Origin: Cercozoa sp. M6MM
Taxonomy: Eukaryota; Endomyxa: Ascetosporea
DNA length: 64,000 nucleotides
Reading direction: 5' to 3' (one strand)
Assembly (NCBI GenBank): GCA_040357565.1
Contig: JBDODJ010000017.1
Below the pieces are notes generated by a model. It worked only from the letters and a program-made list of their open reading frames with translations. It was not told where the DNA came from and searched no databases. Below, piece by piece: positions 33,578 through 44,469 of this stretch (position 1 is the first letter of the stretch; each line of letters begins with the position of its first letter). Both the position numbers and the translations under genes were made by a program.

Positions 33578-36500
33578 ATGTCTAGTAGCTCAGATGCTCC
33601 AAGTGTCAGTTCTTCACTCTTTAGAGCCGTAGGGAGGGTTGAAAAGAGAGCACTCGCTGAGCAAAAAGCAATCCAGTTGAAATTGCAAGGCGCGCAGTTA
33701 GAGCAAGCGCGGGCACAAGGACAAACTGACGAAGAAACCCGACTGCGCCTAATTTTGGCAGAAAAGAACCGAAAGTATGTCGAACTACTGGCGCGAAAAC
33801 AGCAGGCGCGCAGGAAGATTGGAGCGGATGTTGACCCACGCAATCTGCGAGAGCTGCGCAAAAGAAAAGCCGAAAAGTTGGTACACCGGATGATGTATCG
33901 CTCAATGTTAAGTTCCTCATGTATGAAATGCACATCTCTGTGCTTTGTATTTGTAGCGTCAGCTTGTCGAGAAACGAGAAGCGCTCGAAAGCCATCAGGA
34001 GCAGTTGTCGGCCGAACTTGTGGGGTTGGAGCACAAGTTCGAAAAGCAGCGACTGCAACAACTCGAAGGTTCAAGTTCCCAACAGGAACAACACACAAAA
34101 ATACCTGGCGGAATTGGAGAAACGTCGGAATTCCGCCTGGCTCAAAAGATGGCTGCTTCGAATTACAAGCTGAAAAAAGGTAAAGTTGATTGCATCTCCC
34201 TGGACATAAATTTATCTGCAATACTTCCGGCTCTTTGACACGAACGCATCCACAGAGCAAGACAAACTTCTACGAGAACAGCGCGCGATTGAAAGAAGAA
34301 TGCACGGCCTGGATAAAAGCGGGTACGCTTTCCTCGAGTACGAGCGAGCACAAAGAGAGGAAAAAGCAAGACCTTCGCAAGACGACGATTTGAAAGCGGA
34401 ATCGGTCAGCACCAGCACGAGCGCGTTCGAGGGACTGTACCAGTTTCCGAACGAGAACGAAGGAGTCACGACTGACGTTCAGATCCAGGTGAATATCGTG
34501 CCTTGCACTGTCGTGTTGTGAACAATAAAATTACCTGGATAACAGAACTTTGAGCGGCTGATCACTACTCGAGCCGAGCAGGAGAGAGAGGAACTGTCCC
34601 GTTTCGATGCCATGTTCGCAGAGGGCTACTTTGATCAGAACCCTATAGAAACTCCGGTCGTTCCGCCCGTTCTTGACACTATGGCAACACGGCAGAAATC
34701 TGACGAAGCCCGGTCGAAACTCGCGTCGGAGCGACTTCGACAGTCATTTAAGAAAGTGAAAAATGCGACAGCTTTCGTGAATAAGCTGTCACAACGGAAA
34801 CAGCCACCGGCTGAAACAAAGCGTCGCTCGCCGTCTGCGAGTTCTTCGACCTCCGAATCGCCGTTTTCGACATCGATCTCGACTCCACATAGCTCGAAAC
34901 TGAAGAAGGGACGTCGCACCGCTGGAAGAAGCAAAACTGAACGGAATGAGCTGAAACGTGAACGAGCTCGCCTCGAACGCGAACAGCAGCGCCTGCTGGA
35001 AGAACAAAAACAACAGATCGAACAACGCATGAGAGACCTGGAAAAGGCTCATGAGAACGCAAGACTGGAGGATCGCATGCGCGAGCAAAGCAAGCAAAAA
35101 TACGAGCAACTCGAGCGAATTGAACGATTGGAGAAAAGGCTGCGATCTCGCACTCCGAAACGCACGTCAGAGCAGCCATTGGTGCCACCGTGGCCAATGC
35201 AACCCCCCTCGCCGCCTCCCAACAAAGACGATGCCGCGAGCGAAAAGGTCGCAAACATGCTGAGTCAACTAAACTCGCGACTGTCAAGTTTGCTTCCGAT
35301 CCTGGCGCAAGAGGTGGCGATGCCACAGCTACCTGTGCCGCCAAGTGCGAATGCCCTCGTAGGACCACCGCAAGTCTCGCAAGCTCAGCAATATCTTGCT
35401 CGAGCAGTTCTACCTGACACGAAACAGCGCTACGACTCGGACCCGGACATACAAGCGCTGACGCGAGAGCTTGCAAAACTCGATTTGCAACACAAACTGG
35501 AGCAAAAGCGACTCGAACTTCAGCGAAAAAAGTCGAGACTCGTCTCTGTCGAAGAACGCACCTCAAGGCGTCTCGTGTCGGTAACAATTTTGCTATGCCG
35601 AATAGTTCTATTCGTCGTTGTGGTTTGTTTCCCGACAGAGTACTGAGGAGTCGGCTCTGTGGCGAAAACCCTTCCGCGAGAAGGACGGTCTGGCTTTGAT
35701 GGTAAGAGCCTCATGTCTTGTGAATAAGAATACTCTGGAACATTCTCTGGTGTTTTTGTTTTCAGTTCGACTATGTGTCGCACCTGCCGAACGATGTGTT
35801 TGCGATTCGACTGGTTGCTCAAGTCTTCATCGGACAAAGGCCGGTTGGAGAGGCTTTCGCCACCCCGTTCATCCGTGTGGGCCAAGCGAGCAAGCAAACA
35901 AGTTTCGACTCAACGTACGTCGAGCATTCTTACACGGGCAGTGTACTCGTCAACGAACGCTTCTTTGCCTGCAACTTCGCTGCTTCGGTTGATGCCAACT
36001 GCATCGTGCGCTCAGTTTTTTATTTGACACCATCAACTGTAGATGTAACTCGTATTTATTGAAATGTGACGTGTAGGTGGAGGTTCAATCCACACTAGGA
36101 ACCGACGTTCAGGCCGTGGCTTGGACCTTCATGCCCTTGTTTTTTCAACAGTCCGCAAACAAAAATGCCGAGTTCGACCGGCAGCTTTCGGAAATGATTT
36201 TACAGAGCGAAGCTGAAGCTTCCCGTGCTGCCATGGTTTGCTTTCATCAAGCAACGTTAACATCTGTGACATCTTACGTTAAAGAATGTAGAATGAAGAA
36301 GGCGAACTGAATTCTCGGCTGTACTGTCGACACTTTGAGGACACTTTACGGCACGAATTGCAGCACCACCGAGTGCCGAAATTATCGGCATTGCGCCGTG
36401 GAATGTTCAGACTACCACTGCTGCGACTGCCGATGAAAGTCGATATCACAAAACGCGATTTGCGCCGATTGCCGTCTCTGTTCGCACAATCGTTTCTGTA

Positions 36501-39500
36501 CCTTCGGGTTGCACCTGCAGGTACCAAGATTTTAGACGATAAAGTTGATACATTTTCATAGCACGGATGCTACAGAATGGGCGGAAGAACATCCGACATC
36601 GAGCCCTTTCTGCGAGAATGAAAGCGAGGAGGTGTGCACCAGTTTGTACAGCGACGCGGAAGCGTCCAGACCGTTCGCGCAGACGCAGGAGTGGAACACG
36701 CTGATTTCGGACGAAATAAAACGCGTCTGTCACGAAGCGCTTGAACGAATTGACTTTGCCGATCACGAGAGCGAGTCCGAGAACTCCGTGGCCACTTCAA
36801 AGGTCGAATCGGAAGAATCTGGGCATAATGCCTCTGAAGAGAGACGGCGAAAGGAATTGCAAGAAGTGGCACACATTGCGCGCTCCTGTGGCTTGCTGTT
36901 TGAAAATGTGCATTTAAAGTCAGACTTTGGTTTCCTGACTTTGCGCTTTTCGTTGCTTCCGCTGTTTAGGTACCCAAGAATTCAATTTTCCATGTGAAAT
37001 ACTCTCCAATACTTCTGATAGTTTCGCTGCGTTCGAGAATCGATTCAGGACGCTTGGTGAGTTGCTTTCATTCAAACTGCAGGTGTCCGTGATATCCTTC
37101 TCATTAGTGATTGCTGATTCGCAGCCAATTGTTCGCCAAACGCATGGCAGGCAGCTGCTTTGTTGCTGCACCACATGCGTTCTTCACTTCCAAGACCGAC
37201 GCAGATAACTCCTGTCATCGAAGAAGACGAAGGCGATTTCGGCTCGGAGTTGGAACATGTTGAAACGCTGAGTTCGATGCCGCACAGTTCGCGACTGCTG
37301 TCGCAGGCAGGTTCTTCGCGCAGCTCTCGCACGAAAACTGCAACGCCACCTGTCTCAACTTCCTCTGCTGATCAATCTTCACGGCAAAGTGAAGGCACCG
37401 AAGGACAGCCAAGCAGACAGAGTGACGTACACGTGCCCGTTGACCGCGAAAGTGCTTTCCAGTGGCGCTCGCAGCTATCTCAGAGTAGGACTTACACAGA
37501 TCAGGTTATGTTGGTGCACTGTCTTTTTGTTGTGCAGTGGGAGCAGCGCAACGACCGATGCACTACGATCTGCAGGAGCGACGCATCTTTGATTCGTCGC
37601 AGCTGCAAGAGTTCTTGGTACTGGCTAAACGAAATTAATATGAACATGAAAAACACTTTTAATTTTTGAACAGAAAGAACTCGCGAAGAAATGCGAACGC
37701 GAGCCGAATTTGACTTCAGTTCTCACGAAAACTGTGCTTCTGGTCGAAGCCATGGAAACCAACGCCGACGAGTCTCAAGGTCAGTTGTCTTGAAGACTTG
37801 ATTGATATAGTTCATGCATGCTTCCTCTCCGTGTTCAGGATCTTCCAGTTCGCGTCTTCGCCGACGTTCCACTCTCGTGTCGCTTGGTGGAAGAAGTGTA
37901 CACTGCCTCAACTCAGCAGTGCTAAGAAATGATACAGTAAAAATTCTTCTTCATATGTCTCACAGCGAACAGTGTCGACCCATTGGACTGCGATTCCATT
38001 GTTTCGTTTCGAGCGGATCCAAGACGACCGTGAAGACAGCTGGATGGTCGACAGCTCGCGCCTCGACAGGACGAAACCAGAGGAAGCTCCCGTGATAATA
38101 TTGAACACAGGATCCTTCGATCTGCCGCTGTTTCGCGGATCCTTTTTTGGCAAGCTTCGGTCAGGAACCGAGCTCACCATCGGTAAATTGACCTGGACTC
38201 TTTTACAAAGTAAGTGTAAGGTGTATGCTGGGTTGAAAATTTAGAACTGAAGAGAAAGCGCGAATTCTTGCTCAAAATGGCATCGTGGTTGCGCTGCCTG
38301 CCGGAGCGACGTCAAAGCGCATTCCTTGAGTACGCACAGAGCAATTTCGCAGAGTTCCCAGTGTCCACACTGACAGGCCAAGCGAGCACACAGATGAAGC
38401 AAGCGGCGCGTGTGCACTGTCGCATCTTTGACGAGAACACGGTTCCGCCAGAGAAGCGCCCGCTGCTGCGAATGCCGTCGCTGTCGCAGACGAATCGACT
38501 CTCACTGCAGCGAGTGTCGACGCTTTCCTTTGGTTCTGTCGAAGGCATGGACAAGTATGATGCTGATCTGATCTGTGCTGTAGTTAAAGCAACACTCTGT
38601 AGTACTGTTGTGGGCTGGGTGCCCGGCATGGTTGAAAGAGACGAAGAGAAGCGATTCGAGCGAGGAGTGGATCAGTTTGGTACAGTTTCCTTGAGTCTGC
38701 CTGTGCTGACGCAGATACGAAGAGACTGCACAGACTTGTACATTGACGCGGTTCGTTTCTTGGGCGACGACATCGACGGTGTGCGTGTGCGTGTGTCACT
38801 CGAGGGCGACGGGACGCGAGTCTGCCGCGAAGCAATCGATATCGACGCGCGACCTTTCGCTCAGCGATCACGACGCGGTAGATATTGTTCCGACAACGCA
38901 TGCAGTCTAACTTCTAAACCGTTTCATGTCTGTCCAGCTCGTGAATGGCGCGGGAGCAGCAACGTGGTCACTCTGTTCGACACGCGAGTGGAGGTGCGCT
39001 CTCTGGTGGACAGTGAGACACCTGCTGCCACATGCTCGCTCTTGTTCGCGATCGATTGCATTTCGCGTGCGCACGGCGACACTGACCGAGTCTTCAAAGG
39101 CTGCATCGGTGTTGCCACTCTGCCGCTCTTTTGTGACCCACTCAGCGTCGATCTGAGTGCACCGAAGCATGCGGATGCTGCCGATATCATGTTGAACGAG
39201 GGTGCCTTTCAGTTGCCTCTGCATCGGTACTTTCCACCCGCACTATAGTTATCTTGCACACGTACATCCTGGATTCAGCTCGAATGGAGGACCCGCACTG
39301 CCGTGTGCATCGATCCTGGTGCGCTTGAGGCAAGCACCGCGATCGCGCGACCGACTGCGCACCTTGAGTAAGCGCGATGTGCCGTCGGAGCAATGGGCCG
39401 ACCTTGGTCTAGAGGACACTCGCGTGCAGCAGTACACACCGGGTAACACGCTTGATCACTAGTGTGTCTTGGTACCACAGTACTGGAAACATGCCCACAG

Positions 39501-41139
39501 GAGGAGTAAACGCAGCGTACCGAGGAGGTGCGTATGACACGACGCGATGCGCGCCACATTCGCCCGTCGAGTCGACGCTGCTTGCGTAGATTCTTCTTGC
39601 TTTCTACCTGCGCCGTTGCTTTTCAGAAAGTGCTTTGGATAGTATGCGAGTGCAACAAGCGAAAGACGCGCAAGACAACGAAGTCTACGTGACACGCGGA
39701 ACCGTGCCAGCCACTGCACGAAAGTACTTTGTGAGAGGAACTGACTTGCACTCGGCGGATGAGCAAGTGTCAGCTCTCGTGAGTCGCGGTGTCGCGTTGT
39801 CTGACGCAAAGGACGATTTCGCTGACTGTGATGTCACTGTACCTTCAGTTTCTTTTTAGTGGGAGGAAGGACCAGGGTTGGTGTGCAAATAGAAAAAGTA
39901 CCCGCTCTCGTACTTCGCGCAATACAACGACGAAATCGGCATCGCTGTGTCCGTGGATGCAGGTATCTTTTGTGCTTTGGTTTTAGTATGCATTGTTCTT
40001 GATTGTGACTGCGTAGCGTGGCGTTTGCCGCCGCCGGTGCTGACAAAAAAGGAGAAGAGAATCTTCAAAGGTCTCGACGATGCGCACAAGCGTATGTACA
40101 ACCACACCTGAGTAGACTTTCGCGACAGCTACCCCTTGCTGTCCGCCTGTATAGTTGGGGTGGTGGTTCCGTTGCTGTCGCCTTTTCCACCGAGTGCGTT
40201 CTACTGCGAAAAAGGCGAACGAAAGCGACTCGGCCAACTCGCCTTCACTCACTGCTTCAATGTAAAACGAGGTGCTTTCATTGATTTCAATTAAAAAGGG
40301 TTGTTGCTTGAGCAGTGGCGTTCGAGAGTGTTCTCGCCTGTCTACGTCGATGAAAGCACCCGTCCAACTGCACTGTGGAAAGACGTGGACCCACATGTAC
40401 AGTTTAATTGCATTCTTTTTTACAACATGAAAGCAAAAGCTGCATGACATGCGCGCAACAGGCCATTGTGGTGCTGGACTTGCGCCGACTCGTAGTATCT
40501 GCAAAAGGCAAAACGCAGTTGCTGCCATATGCATGGACTGCACTGAACCTGCTGCGTGCCAACGATGCGACCTACTGCAACGCCGGTGCCTTCCAGTTGC
40601 CGCTGCTTCAGGGCAAAGTGACCCACGCTCTGCTGCAGCGCTTGCACGAAATCCACACGCAGGAAGACACCGGCATGTCCTTCCTACGGGCACTGCAGCA
40701 ACTCGTGCGCGAGACTGAAGAACTCAAAGTGTTTCATGAAGGTGCTTCGTGCTTGCTTCGGGTTCAAGGTACCCTCTACTGTTCTCTTTGTTAGACTTGA
40801 TTTTAAGACTACTACTGCACAGACCCGGCAAGAGGCGAGCTGCTGGAGCCTCCTCTACAGCCACAGTACCTGCGCAAAGAGCTGCTGTCATTGGCGACCA
40901 GTGACTTCAAGTACGACGACGATTTCAAATACGACTCATCGCAGGTGTCTTTGAGCGTCGAGCAGCAACGCAAGGCGCGCGACAAGGCCGCCAGTCGCTG
41001 GTTCGGCAAGAAGAGTCGCCTCGCCGAGTGCTCCGTGCTGCAGGATGTCTTACCGTCGTCGCTCGAGACCAGCGAGGTCACCGCTGTCATTCAGCGTGTC
41101 TTGATTGACTCGACACACGCCAGCTCTCATGAGCGTTAG
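33578..41139 (+). CDS. Long coiled-coil protein with repeated CCDC17-like C-terminal modules
   Basis: More than 15 exons in one orientation with continuous phase where checked. From MSSSSDAPSVSSSLF (33578) come coiled-coil stretches rich in E/K/R/Q (RALAEQKAIQLKLQGAQLEQ, RERARLEREQQRLLEEQKQQ), separated by Ser/Pro linkers. The later two thirds repeat a module with a W-x-hydrophobic-P-L-F strand and, some 20-35 residues on, a G-x-(F/W)-x-L-P-L strand: HWTAIPLFRFERIQDD with LNTGSFDLPLFRG, then IMLNEGAFQLPLHR, then YAWTALNLLRANDATY with NAGAFQLPLLQG, plus AWTFMPLFFQ upstream. The same pairing occurs once at the C-terminus of animal CCDC17 (AWVSLGLFD and RWRLPLR). Between modules are C2-like segments (VRVRVSLEGDGTRVCREAID). 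The ending is acidic/Ser then LIDSTHASSHER-TAG. It could be two adjacent genes. An upstream ATG at 33558 opens a short out-of-frame leader ORF. Confidence 0.55.
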
Positions 41140-41429
41140 TTATACAATAAAAATTGAGTTAATATCCGTCGGTTGTACCCTCGCCTCACGTTTTGAAAGT
41201 CAAGTCAGGGAGCTGGTTAGTCACAGCATTTTTTAACACGATATAACAACCGGTACCGAGTCTCACCTTACGTTCGGTTAGCGAGCAGCCGCCACGTACG
41301 GTAACGGATTATTCGATTTTCCCGAAAACGGCTGAACGGAAATGTCTCGGCCTAGCATGCCGCGATTTCCTTGTTGTTAGCGTGGGCGGAGCGGGGGGAC
41401 TCGAGAGTTTAGGTCACTCGAGTTGCAGG

Positions 41430-42442
41430 TCACTCGCGTCGAGTCGCACGCCGGAACTCGTCGTCGGTCGCAACTTCAAAGCCGACGGCGTCCTCCAGGT
41501 CGCTGGCCCAGGAGACTCCGCGCTGGCGTGCCTCTTCCCAGAGCGACTTGACCAAGTCTTCCGTCTCGGGTCTGGCCGGCCATGCGCACACGAGGAATGC
41601 GTGCAGGTCACTGTCTGACAGGTCCTGTTGTCAGACACCAACATATGTGTCGACTTGGAGAGAGACAGCTGTGTGTACCTTGACTTGTTGGGAACACCAA
41701 GAGACCAAAGCGGCGTCGTCGGCGGACAGCAAGGTGAGACAGAACTTGGCGCGACGAGCAGCGATGCAGAGAGTGTCGTCGTCCTCCCGCATGCAGAAGT
41801 CGAGCGCCTCCACGTAGTCGTCCCGTGCCGTCGGAGTGCCCGGCAGTGTCTTGATACTGTCCAGCGTGCGATTGAGTTTCTCCGTGTAGTGCAGCAGCAG
41901 GTTGCGACGCGGCTCGAGTGTGTAGTACGGCAGCAGCACGCAGGTTGCCCACCAGCGCATGATGTGCGACCAGCGGTGCGGCATGACCTCTCGCTGCGAG
42001 GCGCCAAAGATCGGCACCACGTACGCGTTCGACTCCGGCGTCGGCGCTAGCACGGCGTGCAACAAGTGCGTCGCGATGTTGCACACGTGCATCAGTTGCT
42101 GCTCTGCACGTACAATACATATATATACATATATATATATATATATTTATATTTATACATATATACATGCATGTAAAAACACAAGCATATAATATACACA
42201 AGCGTACGATTCTTGGACTGAAGCAGCAGGCTGGCGATGCTGTGGAGCTGGTCAAAGAGTTGCTTGAGTTCTGTCTGCTCGCGGAGCAGATCGCACAGGC
42301 GCAGACGTTTGATTCGGTTCAGCGTCGTTGTCATTTCGCCCGGGTCCTTGGTTGGTTTCTTCAGCCGCTGCAACTTCTCGACGACACTGGCCACGCGCGA
42401 GTACTTTGGCGGCTCCACTTCAAGTGAATTTACGATTCTCTT
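41430..42442 (-). CDS. Helical protein of unknown function
   Basis: At least three exons. The first visible one reads KRIVNSLEVEPPKYSRVASV then VVEKLQRLKKPTKDPGEMTT and TELKQLFDQLHSIASLLLQ, so a short coiled coil. The second, after a (TA)n intron at 42112-42190, holds LMHVCNIATHLLHAVLAPTP, FGASQREVMPHRWSHIMRWW, LHYTEKLNRTLDSIKTLPGT and FCLTLLSADDAALVSWCSQQ. The last reads LSDSDLHAFLVCAWPARPE and FRRATRRE-TGA. No in-frame ATG exists in the first visible exon, so the start codon lies in an upstream exon not resolved here; a candidate begins MRILRSGR near 42520. Unrecognised; vacuolar-sorting or tethering-type helical scaffolds look similar in composition only. Confidence 0.5.
42112..42172. repeat. 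AT-rich (TA)n intron repeat
   Basis: TATACATATATATATATATTTATATTTATAC-like sequence inside an intron of the minus-strand gene. Confidence 0.85.
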
Positions 42443-42724
42443 CTGTCCATCACATGAATAACTCTCAATGAATCAAACGCTAAGACAACAATACCACCGT
42501 CCACTCCGCAAGATCCGCATGCCGTCGCCTTCCTCGAACGACAATCCTGGCTATCCTACGCATTTTACACTGTAGTAGCACGCGTCCTCACCTGTTTATG
42601 GCTTAAACCTGCGGTGCATGTCTCTTGTTTAAAAAATACCAACTCGTGCATTGTGCCAGCATAATAGCTCTAAGTGTGTGTTAGAACGTGTGTATACATA
42701 TTTAAAGGCATTGAAGCAGCTGAG

Positions 42725-44233
42725 ATGGCATTCAGACGTGCACTAGTTTCTTCGCGCATGCTGTTGCGCAGTAGGCGCCTCATGAGTAGCGAGGCGCGCC
42801 TGATTCAGCTCAATCGCGAAGTCAGCGAGCACTTCGCTGCGTCTCGCTTTGCTGAGGCCGCTGCTAGCGCGGCGCAGGCGGTACATCCTCATGAGTGCTT
42901 TAAGTTGAGTTGCTTTGAGTTGAGTTGCTTTGATGAGTTGCTTTGAGTTGATTGAGTTGAGTTGAGTTGAGATGAGTCGCTTTGCTTTGTGCAGATTGAT
43001 GTGGCGCGTGAAGAGTACGGCGAAGACCACTTTGCTTTCGCTTCGGCGGTGAACAACCTCGCTGTGGTCGTGAAGCGCGCCGGCGATCTCGAGAAAGCGC
43101 AGCCACTGATGCGCTTTGCTCTGCAGATCTACGAGAAGGTGAAAGCTTTGTTGTGAAATGAGTCGGAAAGGGAGTGAAAGCAAGTATTTCGCAGGTGCAT
43201 GGACCCGAGCACCTGTCGACGGCATCGGTGCGCGCGAATCTCGCCGTGCTGCTGCGACAGCTTTGGCACGAGCGTTGCCTTCCCGTGCAGAGCGAACTCG
43301 AAAGCGAAACCGCCGAAGCTTCGCATGGCATCATTGGCTACGAACTGCTCGACGAAGCTCGCGAGGTACCTGCATGCTTCCGACTCGATTTCAACTCATC
43401 TCAACTCAAATCTCAACTCATATCTCAACTCAAATCTCAACTCATCGCAACTCAAATCTCAACTCATCGCAACTCAAATCTCAACATCGCAACTCAAAGC
43501 GCAACTCGAATCGCTACTATCTGTTAGCTGCTGACTCAAGCACTCAAGACGCGCGAGAAGGCGGCCGGCGAGCAAGGTGCACCAGACCACCCGCTCGTAG
43601 CCAGCACTCGTGGTCTGCTCGCCTCGGTTCTCGGCAGATTGTAGCTTCGTGCTTTCTCGCTTTCGTTTTCGCTTTCGTTTTCGCTTTCGCTTGCGCTTTT
43701 TGCTTCAAAGCTTTGTGTACACAACAGATCCCGGAGAGACGAAGCGGAGGCAGCTTTTACGTACGCGCGGCAGCAGTTCGAGCGCCACCTGCGCGAGGAT
43801 GAAGCGTGAGCTTTGTTTTCGAAAAGAGCTTTGTATTTCGAAAAGCTTTGTGTTTCGAAAAGCTTTGTGTTCGAAAATAACTTTGTGTTTCGAAAATAAC
43901 TTTGTGTTTCGAAAAGCGTGTGTTGCTTTGTGCAGCTCGGCCGAGTTTGGAACTTTGCTGCACAACTTCGGCGTGTTTCGGCGCGGCGAGTGCGAGGAGG
44001 GCGCCGAGCAGCTGCTGCGCGACGCGCTGACGATGCGAGCGCGCGCTGTCGGCGAGGAGCACGCCGACTTTGAAGAGACGGCCAACGCGCTGCTGCGACT
44101 GCTGCGCGAGACGGGCCAGAGCGAGAAACTCGCCAAGCTCGAGCAGCAGCTGCCGCGCCGCTGGGAGGAACCCGGCACGCTCCGGCAGACTGGCCGCATC
44201 CCGACCACTGACGTCGATGCCAGTGTTGAGTAG
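42725..44233 (+). CDS. TPR-repeat protein, kinesin-light-chain-like, with organelle-type presequence
   Basis: MAFRRALVSSRMLLRSRRL is Arg/Ser-rich with no acidic residue in the first 20, like a mitochondrial targeting peptide (inference). TPR motifs follow in separate exons: IQLNREVSEHFAASRFAEAA, FAFASAVNNLAVVVKRAGDL with EKAQPLMRFALQIYEK, TASVRANLAVLLRQLWHERC, HPLVASTRGLLASVLGRL, and FGTLLHNFGVFRRGECEEGA with QLLRDALTMRARAVGEEHAD and ETANALLRLLRETGQSEKLA. These N-L-A/G-x2 and A-L-x-I-x-E pairs are the TPR pattern used by kinesin light chains and NB-ARC-type tetratricopeptide proteins for protein binding. Ends PTTDVDASVE-TAG. The introns are remarkable: GAGTT repeats at 42900-42980, ATCTCAACTCA repeats at 43385-43515, and a TTCGAAAAGCTTTGTG array at 43810-43930. 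A CAG lies 5 nt before the ATG. Confidence 0.75.
43385..43515. repeat. (ATCTCAACTCA)n minisatellite in a TPR-gene intron
   Basis: About ten diverged copies of an 11-16 bp unit built on CTCAA. Confidence 0.9.
43812..43930. repeat. 17-bp minisatellite in a TPR-gene intron
   Basis: Six or seven copies of a unit close to TTTCGAAAAGCTTTGTG, with a variant TTCGAAAATAACTTTGTG; the array fills the intron from donor to acceptor. Confidence 0.9.
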
Positions 44234-44469
44234 TTACAGTGCTGGAGTTAAAGTTGTTCGCACAAACCCATGGACGTCGGTTGACAAAAAAAGTGTGGGC
44301 TCCCAATCCACCTTGAGTTAGGGCCTCAGTGCAACCTGGTAGAGGCCGCACTAACGCACACTGACTCTGTATTGCAACTGCTCGGCGCCGGCGGCTTATC
44401 TCGCTCTTGTTACATAAACTTAGCGCCGTCCTGTAGTCGAAACTAGGTTGAAAACTATCCTCGCTAGTC

